A stretch of DNA of 64,000 nucleotides from an uncultured Victivallis sp. (GCA_944389895.1 CALXOA010000008.1:1-64000), one strand, 5' to 3'; shown: positions 26,407 to 35,011, counted from the first letter of the stretch. Notes: generated by a model not told the origin, from the letters alone. Program-made: numbers and translations.

Positions 26407-27987
26407 ATGATCAAACTGCAATGCCTGGCCGCCGTCCTGATGGGCTGCCTCGCCCTTTCAGCGGCGGAATACGGTTACAAAACCGTCTACGAGTGTAATT
26501 TCCGGCCCTCCCAGCTGGAAGGATGGCGTTTTGACAAACGCGCGAGCGCCGTTCCGGGGAAAGGAGACGGTCCGGGGATGATCAAGGTGGAAGTTCCGCC
26601 GGGGCCGGAGGTCGGAACACAGAACTTCGTCCGACGCGAAATCGACCTGAGCCCCTACCAGGGAAAGAATCTGATCTTCACCGTTGAAACGAAAGCGGAA
26701 AAGGTTTCCAAACCGCTGCAGGCCTGGAACGGAATCAAGTTCATGTTGAACTATGAAATCAACGGCAAGATGAGCTGGTTCCATCCGATGAATCTCTGGA
26801 AATCCTTCGACTGGAAAGAGATTGAGTTCGGATGCCGCATCGCTCCGAATGCGGGGAAAGGTACCCTTTCACTCGGTCTTCAGGACTCTTCGGGAACCGT
26901 CTGGTTCCGAAATCTTAAAATCCGCGAAGTCGACACGTCGAAGATCTACAACAACCCGCCGGTGCCGGCCGGTTTTCGGGCAGAATATACCGACCGCGTT
27001 ACGGCGATGCCGACGCTGCGCGGCGTCATGTCTCCCGGCAGTTACCGTAAAGGCGATCTCGATGACCTTGCGAAATGGGGAGCCAATCTGATTCGCTGGC
27101 AGCTGGTGCGCAACTGGGGGAAACTCGATTCCGATCTCGATCAGACCGAATACAACCGGTGGATCGACAGCAAAATCTCCGAGCTCGAAAAAGTGCTTGC
27201 CGATGCCGAACGACTCGGGATCAAGGTGGTGATCGATCTGCATTCGCCGCCGGGCGGCCGGATGGCCAACCGGAACATGCGCATGTTCGTCGAGGACAAA
27301 TACGCCGACCAGTTCGTCGAGGTCTGGCGGAAAATCGCCACGAAGTTCAAGGGGCATCCCGCAATCTGGGCATACGATCTGGTGAATGAGCCGGTACAGT
27401 CGACTCCGGCCAAGAACGACTATCTCTCTCTCCAAATCCGTGCGGCGAAAGCGATCCGGGAGATCGATCCCGAGGTCCCGGTGATCATCGAGTCAAATGA
27501 GTGGGACGCTCCCGACACCTATCGTCATCTCGGTCCGGTACCGATGAAGAATATCATCTACCAGGTTCACATGTATCAGCCGGGCGGGTTCACCCACCAG
27601 CTGGTGAACAACAACTGGGGAGAACGTTCCGACGCGGTCAAGTTGATTCAATATCCGGGGAAGATTGGAGACCGCGTCTGGAACCGTGCCGCACTGGAGG
27701 AGGTGCTGCAGCCGGTCATTGATTTCCAGAAAAAATACGGTGTGCGGGTTTACGTCGGAGAATTTTCGGCGATCCGCTGGGCTCCCGGAGCCGATAAATA
27801 TCTTGAGGACTGCATCGCGATCTTCGAGAAACACGGATGGGATTGGAGTTACCATGCGTTCCGGGAATGGAGCGGCTGGAGTGTCGAACACTCCGACGAT
27901 CCGCTGGTCACCGGGCGCGTCAAGGAGGATACCAACCGCAAGAAAGTTCTGCTGAAAGCATTTGAACGTAACGAAAAGGTGAAGTAA
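26407..27987 (+). CDS. secreted GH5-type endoglycosidase, first of a tandem pair
   Basis: This 526-aa protein has a signal peptide (residues 1-20). A beta-sandwich, CBM-like domain covers about 25-180, and a GH5 TIM barrel about 200-510. The acid/base is Glu328 in YDLVNEP and the nucleophile Glu452 in YVGEFSA. WSYHAFREWSGWS near the end is a typical last-strand motif. GH5 enzymes cut beta-glucans, mannans and related chains; the subfamily cannot be told by eye. The start has GGAGG about 12 bases upstream. The next gene begins 2 bases after its stop and is a paralogue, so the pair is co-transcribed. Confidence 0.88.
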   Translation: MIKLQCLAAVLMGCLALSAAEYGYKTVYECNFRPSQLEGWRFDKRASAVPGKGDGPGMIKVEVPPGPEVGTQNFVRREIDLSPYQGKNLIFTVETKAEKVSKPLQAWNGIKFMLNYEINGKMSWFHPMNLWKSFDWKEIEFGCRIAPNAGKGTLSLGLQDSSGTVWFRNLKIREVDTSKIYNNPPVPAGFRAEYTDRVTAMPTLRGVMSPGSYRKGDLDDLAKWGANLIRWQLVRNWGKLDSDLDQTEYNRWIDSKISELEKVLADAERLGIKVVIDLHSPPGGRMANRNMRMFVEDKYADQFVEVWRKIATKFKGHPAIWAYDLVNEPVQSTPAKNDYLSLQIRAAKAIREIDPEVPVIIESNEWDAPDTYRHLGPVPMKNIIYQVHMYQPGGFTHQLVNNNWGERSDAVKLIQYPGKIGDRVWNRAALEEVLQPVIDFQKKYGVRVYVGEFSAIRWAPGADKYLEDCIAIFEKHGWDWSYHAFREWSGWSVEHSDDPLVTGRVKEDTNRKKVLLKAFERNEKVK

Positions 27988-27989
27988 TC

Positions 27990-29522
27990 ATGAAAAAAAT
28001 CCTTATCGCCGCCGTACTGGCCGGAACCTTCCTGACCGTCAGGGGGGCCGATCCGGTAACCGTATTCCAGACCGATTTCAACTCGAAGGCCGAGTACGAT
28101 CGCTGGAGTAACACCCCCGAGCGCAGCTTTGACGCGACCGGCGGTCGCAATGGTTCCGGGGCGGTCAAATTCACTCTGCCGCAGGAGAGTTCGGGACTCT
28201 CAACGCTTGACATTCCGGTTAATGAGCTGCGCGGCTGCGGCGTGGTCCTCGAAGGATGGATGCGGGGCGAAAAACTCGTTCCTCCGAAAATCTCCTACCT
28301 CGGCCCCAAGTTGATGATGATTGTCGAAACCGAAAACACACAGACCTATCCTGACCAGACCAAACAATATGATTCCTTTGACTGGAAGAAGTTCAACATC
28401 TACACCTGGATCCCCCGCGATGTAACCAAGCTGTCGCTGGCAATCGGCCTTCAGGGAACCACCGGAACACTCTGGATCGACGATGTGAAACTGCTGCGGC
28501 TCGATCCGCCGGGCAATGCGAAACTCTCGCCGGCCAACCAGCTCAGGGAACTGCAGAAGGAACCGCGTTTCCGCGGTGTGATGTCCGGTGGCGACTGGAG
28601 TGAGGACGCGTTCCGCACTCTCGCCGATTACGGGGTCAATCTGATGCGCTTTCAGATCTCCAAATCCCCCGGTGAGGACAACGTCACCGAGCAGGGATTC
28701 CGCAATCTGGTGAACCGTTCGCTTCAGACGTTGGACCGGGTGCTGCCGCTCGCGCGGAAATACAACATCAACATGCTGATCGACATGCATTTCGGAGCCG
28801 GAACGGTCGCCACAAAACTGCTCAGCAATGAATTGAGCTGGGAGCCGGCCAAACAGCAGCTGTTGATCGACGTCTGGCGCGAAATCGCCGAAAAATACAA
28901 GGATGAACCGATCATCTGGGGCTACGATCTGCTGAACGAGCCGCGTGAAAACAACTACACCTACATCGAGGGGAACTCCGACTGGAACGGGCTGGCCGAA
29001 CGGATCGCCAGGGCAATCCGCGAAGTCGATCCGCAAAAGCGGATCATCGTCGAATCGACCGGATGGGGCAGTCCCGCGGATTTTCCGAACCTGCGTCCGA
29101 TCGACCTGCCGAACATCGTCTACAGTTTCCACTTCTACGCGCCGGGGGAATTTACCCATCAGGGAGTCCACAACCGGCCGCGCGGCATCCGCTATCCCGG
29201 CGTAATCGCCGGGCGGGAGTGGAACCGCGAAGAGCTCAGGAAAGCTGTCCAGCCCGTGATCGATTTCCAGAAAAAATACCGGGTTCCGGTCTATGTCGGG
29301 GAATTTGGCGCGGCCCGCTGGGCGCCGGGTGCGGAGCAGTACTTCGACGACCTGATCTCCATCTTCGAGGAGAACGGCTGGGACTGGACCTACCACGCCT
29401 TCCGCGAGTGGGACGGCTGGAGCTTCGAACACTCCAGCGACTTCAACGACAACAAACGCAGTGATGCGATGAATCCGCGCAAGGCGGTCCTTCTGAAGTA
29501 CTTCAAGAAAAACAACCGCTGA
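27990..29522 (+). CDS. secreted GH5-type endoglycosidase, second of a tandem pair
   Basis: This 510-aa paralogue of its upstream neighbour has the same plan: signal peptide (MKKILIAAVLAGTFLTVRGA), N-terminal beta-sandwich (about 22-170) and GH5 barrel. The acid/base is Glu317 in YDLLNEP and the nucleophile Glu438 in YVGEFGA. Shared passages such as AIREVDP, VQPVIDFQKKY and WTYHAFREWDGWS show duplication followed by divergence, especially around the mid-barrel loops. Both are exported, so they may attack different linkages of one polymer. A symmetrical hairpin follows. Confidence 0.88.
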   Translation: MKKILIAAVLAGTFLTVRGADPVTVFQTDFNSKAEYDRWSNTPERSFDATGGRNGSGAVKFTLPQESSGLSTLDIPVNELRGCGVVLEGWMRGEKLVPPKISYLGPKLMMIVETENTQTYPDQTKQYDSFDWKKFNIYTWIPRDVTKLSLAIGLQGTTGTLWIDDVKLLRLDPPGNAKLSPANQLRELQKEPRFRGVMSGGDWSEDAFRTLADYGVNLMRFQISKSPGEDNVTEQGFRNLVNRSLQTLDRVLPLARKYNINMLIDMHFGAGTVATKLLSNELSWEPAKQQLLIDVWREIAEKYKDEPIIWGYDLLNEPRENNYTYIEGNSDWNGLAERIARAIREVDPQKRIIVESTGWGSPADFPNLRPIDLPNIVYSFHFYAPGEFTHQGVHNRPRGIRYPGVIAGREWNREELRKAVQPVIDFQKKYRVPVYVGEFGAARWAPGAEQYFDDLISIFEENGWDWTYHAFREWDGWSFEHSSDFNDNKRSDAMNPRKAVLLKYFKKNNR

Positions 29523-29550
29523 TCGGACTCTCCCGCTTCCGGGGATCGAC

Positions 29551-29581
29551 CGTTCTCCGGCGGAAATTCCGCCGGAGAACG
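29551..29581. terminator. perfect palindromic hairpin between GH5 and feoB
   Basis: A perfect 31-base palindrome (15-bp arms around 29566) lies between the convergent GH5 and feoB genes. There is no long T run on either side, so it could be a bidirectional terminator or a transcript-end stabiliser. Confidence 0.6.
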
Positions 29582-29590
29582 GCAATCTGT

Positions 29591-31894
29591 TCAACCGATC
29601 AATTTCGTACCGATCCGGAGAAGAGAGCCGGCCTGATAGACGATCATGGTCGTAAGATAGGCCAGAAGGAACAGGCCTCCGGCCTCATACAACGGCATCG
29701 TCCAGGAGTTCAACTCGCGCCTGATGATCGCCAGCGTCGCGAGGCACGGAATCGACAGCAGGCAGAACAGCATGATGCAGAACGCCTGCAGTGGAGTGTA
29801 GTTTTGGATCAACTGCTGACGAAGCGGTACGGACTCCTCGTCAGCCTCCCCGGCAGCATAGAGAATCCCGAGCTGTGACACGAACACCTCCTTCGCCGCC
29901 AGAGCGCCGATGGTCGCCGTCGTCAACTTCCAGTCGAAACCGATGGGTCGGAAGAACGGTTCCAGCATGTGTCCGACCCGGCCGGAAATCGTGTATTCCA
30001 TCAACTCCGACTGCCTCTCGTTCTCCAGTTCGGCAATTGCCTCGTTCCGTTCCTGTGCGACCTCGACCGCACTGCACAGCACCGAGGGAAGTTCTTCTTT
30101 CCGAAGCTCATCGAGCAGCTCATCCGGCAGTGTGCCGGTTGCTTTCACCTCGGCCAGAACTTCTCCGCTGACCAGGCCGGAACGCTCCAGCGCCCCGATC
30201 TGAAGAGGAGTGAGCCTCTTGTCGTTCTCCAGCCGGGCGATTCCGGCGTCGTAGTCCTTGTCGAAAACGGTTTTTTCCGGCCAGGTGTTGCAGATGTAAA
30301 GGATCATGCTGGTTGCAAGAATGATCGTACCCGCCTTCTGAACATACATCCGACCGCGATCCCACATGTGCAGCAGCAGGCTCCGGAGTGTCGGCATCCG
30401 GTAGGGGGGAAGTTCCATCAGATAGATTTCGCCATCGCCTTTGAACAGCGTCGACTTCAGAATACGGGCCGCAATCAGCGCGACCACGACACCGATCAGG
30501 TAGATCAGCCACATGACAAGCGCCTGGTATTGCGCAATGAAGAAAGCCGGAATAATCAGCGCGTAAATCGGCAGACGTGCGCCGCAACTCATCAACGGCA
30601 ATATCATGATGGTGGTTTTTCGGTCACGTTCCGACTCGATGCAGCGTGTCGCCATGATCGCCGGAACGGTACAGCCGAAGCCGAGTACCAGCGGAACAAA
30701 GGAACGCCCCTGCAACCCGAACCTGCGCATCACGCCATCCATCACGAATGCCGCCCGCGCCATGTAACCGGAATCCTCCAGAATCGCAATCGCAAAGAAG
30801 AGGAACAGTATATTCGGCAGAAATACCAGAACCCCGCCGACGCCGCCGATCACACCGTCCGTCAACAGGGAACGCAGATAAGGCAAGGTAGCCTCCGGCC
30901 AGCTTCCCTTGACCAGATCCGACAACCATGCGAAACCATCCTCAATGTATCCCATCAACGGATCCGCCAGAGTGAAAGTGAACCAGAACGTGAGGTAGAT
31001 GATCAGGAAAAACAACGGAAGCCCGATGTATTTGTTGGTCATGACCACATCGATCCGGTCGGAGATTTCGCGGCGACGTTCACGGGTAGTCGTAATCGCA
31101 TCGCGACAGGCCCCGGCAAGCATCGCATAGCGACGGTCCGCCATGAACGTATCCGTCTCGATGGCATGTCTGTCCAGCAGATGCTTGATCTGCGCCTCAA
31201 CCTCCCCGAGTATCGGCCGGAACGCGTCAATGTGCCATGCACTCCTGTCGTGCTCCAGAAGTTTGATTGCGAAAAAACGCGATGGAACATGGTTGTATCC
31301 GACGATATCCAGCGTGTCGATCTTTGCGGCAACCGCGCTGACCGCCTCGTCGATATCCGCTCCATAGGAGAGCATCGGCACACCATGTCGATCGGGTTCC
31401 GTCAACATCCCGGCAAGCTTTTCCAACAGCGCCTGAACCCCTCCGGCCCGACAACCGACCGTCCTGACGATCGGAGAACCGAAATACCGTTCCAGTTTCG
31501 GGATGTCGAACTTCAGCCCTTTCTTTGCCGCATCATCACTCATATTAAAGGCGAGCAGCATCGGAATGTGAAGCTCGGCGAGCTGCGTCGTCAGGTAGAG
31601 ACTGCGCTGCGGAATGGTGGAGTCGATCACGTTCAAAATCAGATCGATCCCCGGCCGGGTCAACTCCCGGAATACCACCTCTTCCTCCGGCGAATTGGAG
31701 GAGAGCGAATAGACACCCGGCAAATCGATCAGCCTGATTTCCATCCCATTGAGAACAAAACGGCCGGATTTGCTCTCCACTGTGACGCCGGGGTAGTTCC
31801 CGACGTGCTGCCGCGCGCCGGTCAGAGCATTGAAGATGCAGGTCTTACCGCAATTCGGATTCCCCGCCAGCGCAATGGTGAACTCTCTTTTCAT
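29591..31894 (-). CDS. feoB: ferrous iron transporter FeoB
   Basis: This 767-aa inner-membrane Fe2+ importer has an N-terminal G domain: G1 GNPNCGKT at residues 11-18, the G2 region HVGNYPGVTVE, G3 DLPG and G4 NMSD. A regulatory helical domain and a C-terminal membrane region with two Gate segments (FLPNILFLFFAIAILEDSGYMAR, FGCTVPAIMATR) follow. A charged insertion is present between late membrane helices (about 575-645). Its ATG overlaps the feoA stop as ATGA. Expression is probably set by metal-responsive sites upstream of the broken regulator gene. Confidence 0.95.
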   Translation of the reverse strand: MKREFTIALAGNPNCGKTCIFNALTGARQHVGNYPGVTVESKSGRFVLNGMEIRLIDLPGVYSLSSNSPEEEVVFRELTRPGIDLILNVIDSTIPQRSLYLTTQLAELHIPMLLAFNMSDDAAKKGLKFDIPKLERYFGSPIVRTVGCRAGGVQALLEKLAGMLTEPDRHGVPMLSYGADIDEAVSAVAAKIDTLDIVGYNHVPSRFFAIKLLEHDRSAWHIDAFRPILGEVEAQIKHLLDRHAIETDTFMADRRYAMLAGACRDAITTTRERRREISDRIDVVMTNKYIGLPLFFLIIYLTFWFTFTLADPLMGYIEDGFAWLSDLVKGSWPEATLPYLRSLLTDGVIGGVGGVLVFLPNILFLFFAIAILEDSGYMARAAFVMDGVMRRFGLQGRSFVPLVLGFGCTVPAIMATRCIESERDRKTTIMILPLMSCGARLPIYALIIPAFFIAQYQALVMWLIYLIGVVVALIAARILKSTLFKGDGEIYLMELPPYRMPTLRSLLLHMWDRGRMYVQKAGTIILATSMILYICNTWPEKTVFDKDYDAGIARLENDKRLTPLQIGALERSGLVSGEVLAEVKATGTLPDELLDELRKEELPSVLCSAVEVAQERNEAIAELENERQSELMEYTISGRVGHMLEPFFRPIGFDWKLTTATIGALAAKEVFVSQLGILYAAGEADEESVPLRQQLIQNYTPLQAFCIMLFCLLSIPCLATLAIIRRELNSWTMPLYEAGGLFLLAYLTTMIVYQAGSLLRIGTKLIG

Positions 31895-32208
31895 TCTGTC
31901 GTTTCCCCGCGTTTCATCATGACATGGGCGGCATCATCGCGATGCATCGCCACGCTGGTCTCAAGCACCTTGACGCGCAGCAGACCTCCGAACGGCGCAT
32001 GCGCCTCCATCAGCAATTCCGCCCCTTCCACCAATCCGACATCGGCGAATTTTTTCCGTCCGCGCCACCCGGGAAGCACCTTGATGATGGTTCCGGCGGT
32101 ACCGACCGGCAGATCGGCCAGCGTCATTGCCCGGTTACCGACGCGGTAGTTGCGGGAACTTGCCGGCATCGTACCACAGCCACAGGAACATTTTCGCACT
32201 TTGCTCAT
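31891..32208 (-). CDS. feoA: FeoA-domain protein with Cys-rich N terminus
   Basis: This 105-aa cytosolic protein has the SH3-like FeoA domain (MTLADLPVGTAGTIIKVLPG to VAMHRDDAAHVMMKR), an accessory to FeoB. It has an additional 27-residue N-terminal segment containing KCSCGCG, which could bind metal. The ATG at 32208 has GGAGGG 10 bases upstream. The frame stays open far upstream, into remains of a regulator gene, but homology and ribosome site fix the start here. Its stop overlaps the feoB start, giving translational coupling. Confidence 0.88.
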   Translation of the reverse strand: MSKVRKCSCGCGTMPASSRNYRVGNRAMTLADLPVGTAGTIIKVLPGWRGRKKFADVGLVEGAELLMEAHAPFGGLLRVKVLETSVAMHRDDAAHVMMKRGETTE

Positions 32209-32212
32209 TTTT

Positions 32213-32669
32213 TCATATCCCTCCGTATTCGGAATCCGACTCCTCTTCCTGATCGACACGTCCCGGCTTTTCCTGCCAATAGAGGCGCAACCGCCGGCAA
32301 TCCGGTCGAACCGCGTCACACTGAAGTTCAATGGCCCGCATTGCCGCGCCGTCGACACCATATGTTCGACCCGACAGGCGAGAGCATTTGCCCTCCCGGG
32401 CGGAAAAAGCAGAACGCTCCGGAAAAACCGCCGCAGACCGCGATGCTTCAGGATCACCGCCTCAGCCAGCGCCTGTCCCCCAACCGTCAACCGAACCGGA
32501 AGACTGGGGAATCATCCAGACAGCCGCGCCCGGTCAACAACCTCAATGCATTCGTCACCGAAGACATCCTGAGATTGAGCCGCCTGGCACCATCACCGGC
32601 ATGGGTCTGCCCGTGTTCCTCAAACAGCAGAGCAATCGCTTCCAGATAGTCCTCCAGATTGGAATTCAT
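32213..32669 (-). pseudogene. frame-disrupted DtxR/MntR-family metal regulator
   Basis: Three successive frames together encode one DtxR-like protein. The first, from the ATG at 32669 (AAGAGG upstream), gives the winged helix: NLEDYLEAIALLFEEHG through SSVTNALRLLTGRG, stopping at 32487. The next frame, from about 32490, continues with LTVGGQALAEAVILKHRGLRRFF and ACRVEH, a typical dimerisation domain. Near 32355-32361 coding jumps again to VDGAAMRAIELQCDAVRP and ends EEESDSEYGGI with a stop at 32213, 4 bases before feoA. Each break fits loss of one base. Several normally conserved HTH residues are also changed, which favours a decaying gene over two sequencing errors. It was probably the iron or manganese regulator of feoAB. 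Confidence 0.72.
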
Positions 32670-32711
32670 CCGATCCTCTTTGATCTTTTTTTCCATCTGC
32701 ACGATCCAATA

Positions 32712-32727
32712 ATTAGATACAACTAAT
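32712..32727. promoter_or_regulatory. ATTAG-N6-CTAAT box (proximal)
   Basis: ATTAGATACAACTAAT has perfect 5-bp arms and lies 43 bases upstream of the regulator start. The TTAG/CTAA arms resemble DtxR-family operators, and the same arrangement recurs 117 bases upstream. Confidence 0.55.
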
Positions 32728-32801
32728 CAAAATACCATAAAAAAACGCTTCTTTCGATCACATTCAGCCGAAGCGCATAACCTTATCCGATTTTCATTAA
32801 C

Positions 32802-32829
32802 AATATAGTGCAGAAAAACAAAAAATCAA
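32802..32829 (-). promoter_or_regulatory. promoter of the regulator-feoA-feoB unit
   Basis: On the minus strand TTGATT (32824-32829), a 16-base spacer and TATATT (32802-32807) give a leader of about 130 bases before the regulator gene. The distal ATTAG box touches this -35. Confidence 0.55.
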
Positions 32830-32844
32830 TTAGCTTTTCCTAAT
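32829..32844. promoter_or_regulatory. ATTAG-N6-CTAAT box (distal)
   Basis: ATTAGCTTTTCCTAAT has the same arms and spacing as the box at 32712-32727 and abuts the -35 of the feo promoter. The rest of this 208-base gap is AT-rich. A weak hairpin (GCCGG at 32899-32903 with CCGGC at 32884-32888) may end the zwf transcript. Confidence 0.55.
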
Positions 32845-32910
32845 ACAACACAAAAAATCCTTTTTTTTCCTGTAAAACAAATCCCGGCTCCCCCGCACGC
32901 CGGAAACAGT

Positions 32911-34395
32911 TCAAAGCGGTCGCCACTCGCGCCCTTCGCGGAAGAGCAGCCGGGCAGCTTCCTCCGGTCCCTCGGAGCCGGGTGCGTAAACCGCCAGCGG
33001 GCATTTCTCCTGCCAGTTCTCAAGAACCGGAGTGAAAAGGCGCCAGCTCCCGGCGATCACGTCGCTGCGAATGAACAGTGTCTGATCCCCCAACATCGCA
33101 TCGAGCAACAACCGTTCATAAGCCTCGAAACTTTCGCCGCCGGGCAATTCGGAATAACGAAAATTCAAGCTCAATCCCCCCATGCAGAGTTTCGGCCCCG
33201 GCTGTTTGGCCTGAATGGTCAACTCCATGCCCTCATCGGGCTGTACTTTGAGCACCAGCGTATCCGGCTGCATGTCGGCAGCCCGGATCGGTTCGAAGAT
33301 CGAATGGGGAACAGACTTGAAGACGATCGCGATTTCGCTCTTGCGCGCCGCGAGCCGCTTTCCGGAACGCAGGTAGAAGGGAACACCGGCCCACCGCCAG
33401 TTGTCTATCAACAGTCGGGCCGCGACAAAGGTCTCCGTCCGGGAATCCGGAGCGACACCGGGTTCTGCGCGATAACCGTCATACTGGGCCCGAATCACCG
33501 AATCGCCGAGACGATTCAGATCAAAGGGCCGGATCGCCTTGATCAACTTGACCTTTTCGTCACGCACCGCGTCCGGAGAAAACGACGCCGGCATCTCCAT
33601 CGCCGCCATCGCCAGCATTTCAAGCATGTGGTTCTGAAACATGTCACGCAGCAGACCGTACTGATCGTAATAACCGGCCCGGTGCTCGACCCCGAGCGTC
33701 TCTGCCACGGTCAACTGGATATGATCAATATAGTGAGCGTTCCAGACCGGTTCGAAAATCAGGTTCGCGAAACGAAGCATCAGAATATTCTGTACGGTAT
33801 CCTTGCCCAGGTAATGGTCGATCCGGTAGATCTGGTCCTCCTTGAGGTACCGGTGCAGCAGAAGATCCAGTTCCTCGGCAGAAGCGAGATCGCGGCCGAA
33901 AGGTTTTTCCAGCACGACATGCCGCCACGAACTGCCGTCCTCCGGCTCGGTCAATAACCCGGCCCCGGAGAGCTGTTCTATAATCGGGGGATAGAGCCGG
34001 GCCGGCATCGCGAGGTAGATCGTCCGGTTGGCAGGCAGTTCGGCTCCCTGCTCGAGGCGCTCGAGAAGTTTTCCGAGGGAAGCGTAGAACTCCGGATCAC
34101 CGTAGTCTCCGGCATGGTAGTGAACCCGCTTCAGGAAATCACTCTTCTGCGCCTCACTTCCGCCGACAAGTTCCGGAGCAATGTGAGCCCGGAAGCCGTC
34201 ATCGTCGTAGAACGTACGGGCACAACCGACGATCCGGGACTCCTCATGCAGCAGGCCGCGGCGGAAGAGATGATAGAGCGCCGGGTAGAGCTTCCGCTTC
34301 GCCAGATCACCCGAGGCGCCGAAAATCACCAGCGCACCGGGAGCGGGATTGACCTCGATACAGAAATTTCCGCGCCAGTAGTTACTGTCCAACAT
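32911..34395 (-). CDS. zwf: glucose-6-phosphate 1-dehydrogenase
   Basis: This 494-aa G6PDH oxidises glucose-6-phosphate to 6-phosphogluconolactone, feeding NADPH and the oxidative pentose phosphate pathway. The Rossmann motif IFGASGDLAKRKLYPAL is near the N terminus, the catalytic signature RIDHYLGKDTVQNI is in the middle, and the structural-site region RSGKRLAARKSEI follows. Length is normal. The ATG follows a strong GGAGG. It is a single gene, with feo regulation downstream and V-ATPase genes upstream; pgl and gnd are not adjacent. Confidence 0.95.
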   Translation of the reverse strand: MLDSNYWRGNFCIEVNPAPGALVIFGASGDLAKRKLYPALYHLFRRGLLHEESRIVGCARTFYDDDGFRAHIAPELVGGSEAQKSDFLKRVHYHAGDYGDPEFYASLGKLLERLEQGAELPANRTIYLAMPARLYPPIIEQLSGAGLLTEPEDGSSWRHVVLEKPFGRDLASAEELDLLLHRYLKEDQIYRIDHYLGKDTVQNILMLRFANLIFEPVWNAHYIDHIQLTVAETLGVEHRAGYYDQYGLLRDMFQNHMLEMLAMAAMEMPASFSPDAVRDEKVKLIKAIRPFDLNRLGDSVIRAQYDGYRAEPGVAPDSRTETFVAARLLIDNWRWAGVPFYLRSGKRLAARKSEIAIVFKSVPHSIFEPIRAADMQPDTLVLKVQPDEGMELTIQAKQPGPKLCMGGLSLNFRYSELPGGESFEAYERLLLDAMLGDQTLFIRSDVIAGSWRLFTPVLENWQEKCPLAVYAPGSEGPEEAARLLFREGREWRPL

Positions 34396-34497
34396 CTCAT
34401 TCCTCCTCTCTCAAACTCAAAAGCGGCCCGCCGGCGGCCGATTTGCAACGCCAGTTCCGGAAATACAATAAACGATCGGAAACGCTTTTTCAAGAAG

Positions 34498-34530
34498 AAA
34501 AAAGCGGGAGCCGCATTTCTGCGCTCCCGC
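34498..34530 (-). terminator. terminator after the V-ATPase K gene
   Basis: Reading leftward, GCGGGAGC (complement of 34523-34530) pairs with GCTCCCGC (complement of 34504-34511) and is followed by six T. It ends the I-K transcript 24 bases past the K-subunit stop. Confidence 0.82.
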
Positions 34531-34553
34531 CTTTCGACCGGGATTCGGCCGGA

Positions 34554-35009
34554 TCACTGCATCGCCAGCAGCGAAAACACCAGTGCGAAAATCGCACAGG
34601 TCTCAACCACACCGAGAATCATCAGGTAGTTCGCAAATCCCTGGTTGGTTTCAGCAAAGGCGTTGCAGCCGCCCGCTGCGGCACGCCCCTGAAACGCAGC
34701 GGAAATCAGCTGCGCCACGCCACCGAAAATACCGACCGCCAGATAGACCGGCCAGTTCTGCGGATTGCTCTGGGCCGCTCCGTTGATCAGGATCAACATG
34801 ATCATGCCGTAAATCGTCTGCGACAGCGGCGCACCGGCCAGCGCCAGCAGCAGAAACGGCGCGGGTTTATCCTGCTGGTAGCACTTCTTCCACGCTCCGA
34901 TCGCGGCGGACCCCGCAATTCCGGTGCCGAGAGACGATCCGACCGCCGCCAGACCGACTGCCGCATAACCGCCGGCCTTGGCCAGCGCCATCATCATTTC
35001 CTGTTCCAT
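34554..35009 (-). CDS. ntpK: V-type ATPase membrane ring subunit K (two-hairpin), Na+-type site
   Basis: This 151-aa protein has four membrane helices, a duplicated hairpin like Enterococcus hirae NtpK. By eye alignment the Na+ ligands there (Thr64, Gln65, Gln110, Glu139) correspond to Ser63 and Gln64 in APLSQTIYG, Gln107 in AAFQGRAAAGG and Glu136 in GVVETCAIF. All four polar positions are kept, which argues for Na+ rather than H+ coupling. The ring carries ions through the inner-membrane V-ATPase. It lies 2 bases after subunit I and ends before a terminator; subunits A, B, D and E are not in the window. Confidence 0.9.
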   Translation of the reverse strand: MEQEMMMALAKAGGYAAVGLAAVGSSLGTGIAGSAAIGAWKKCYQQDKPAPFLLLALAGAPLSQTIYGMIMLILINGAAQSNPQNWPVYLAVGIFGGVAQLISAAFQGRAAAGGCNAFAETNQGFANYLMILGVVETCAIFALVFSLLAMQ

Positions 35010-35011
35010 GT

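Noticed and set aside
31891-32490. A 199-aa fusion of regulator remains and FeoA in one open frame
   Set aside because: The true C terminus of the regulator is in another frame (ending EEESDSEYGGI), and feoA has its own ribosome site. The apparent fusion is a lack of stops across the frameshifts.
32480-32495. Programmed -1 frameshifting to make the DtxR protein
   Set aside because: No slippery heptamer or downstream pseudoknot is evident, and a second shift would be needed further on.
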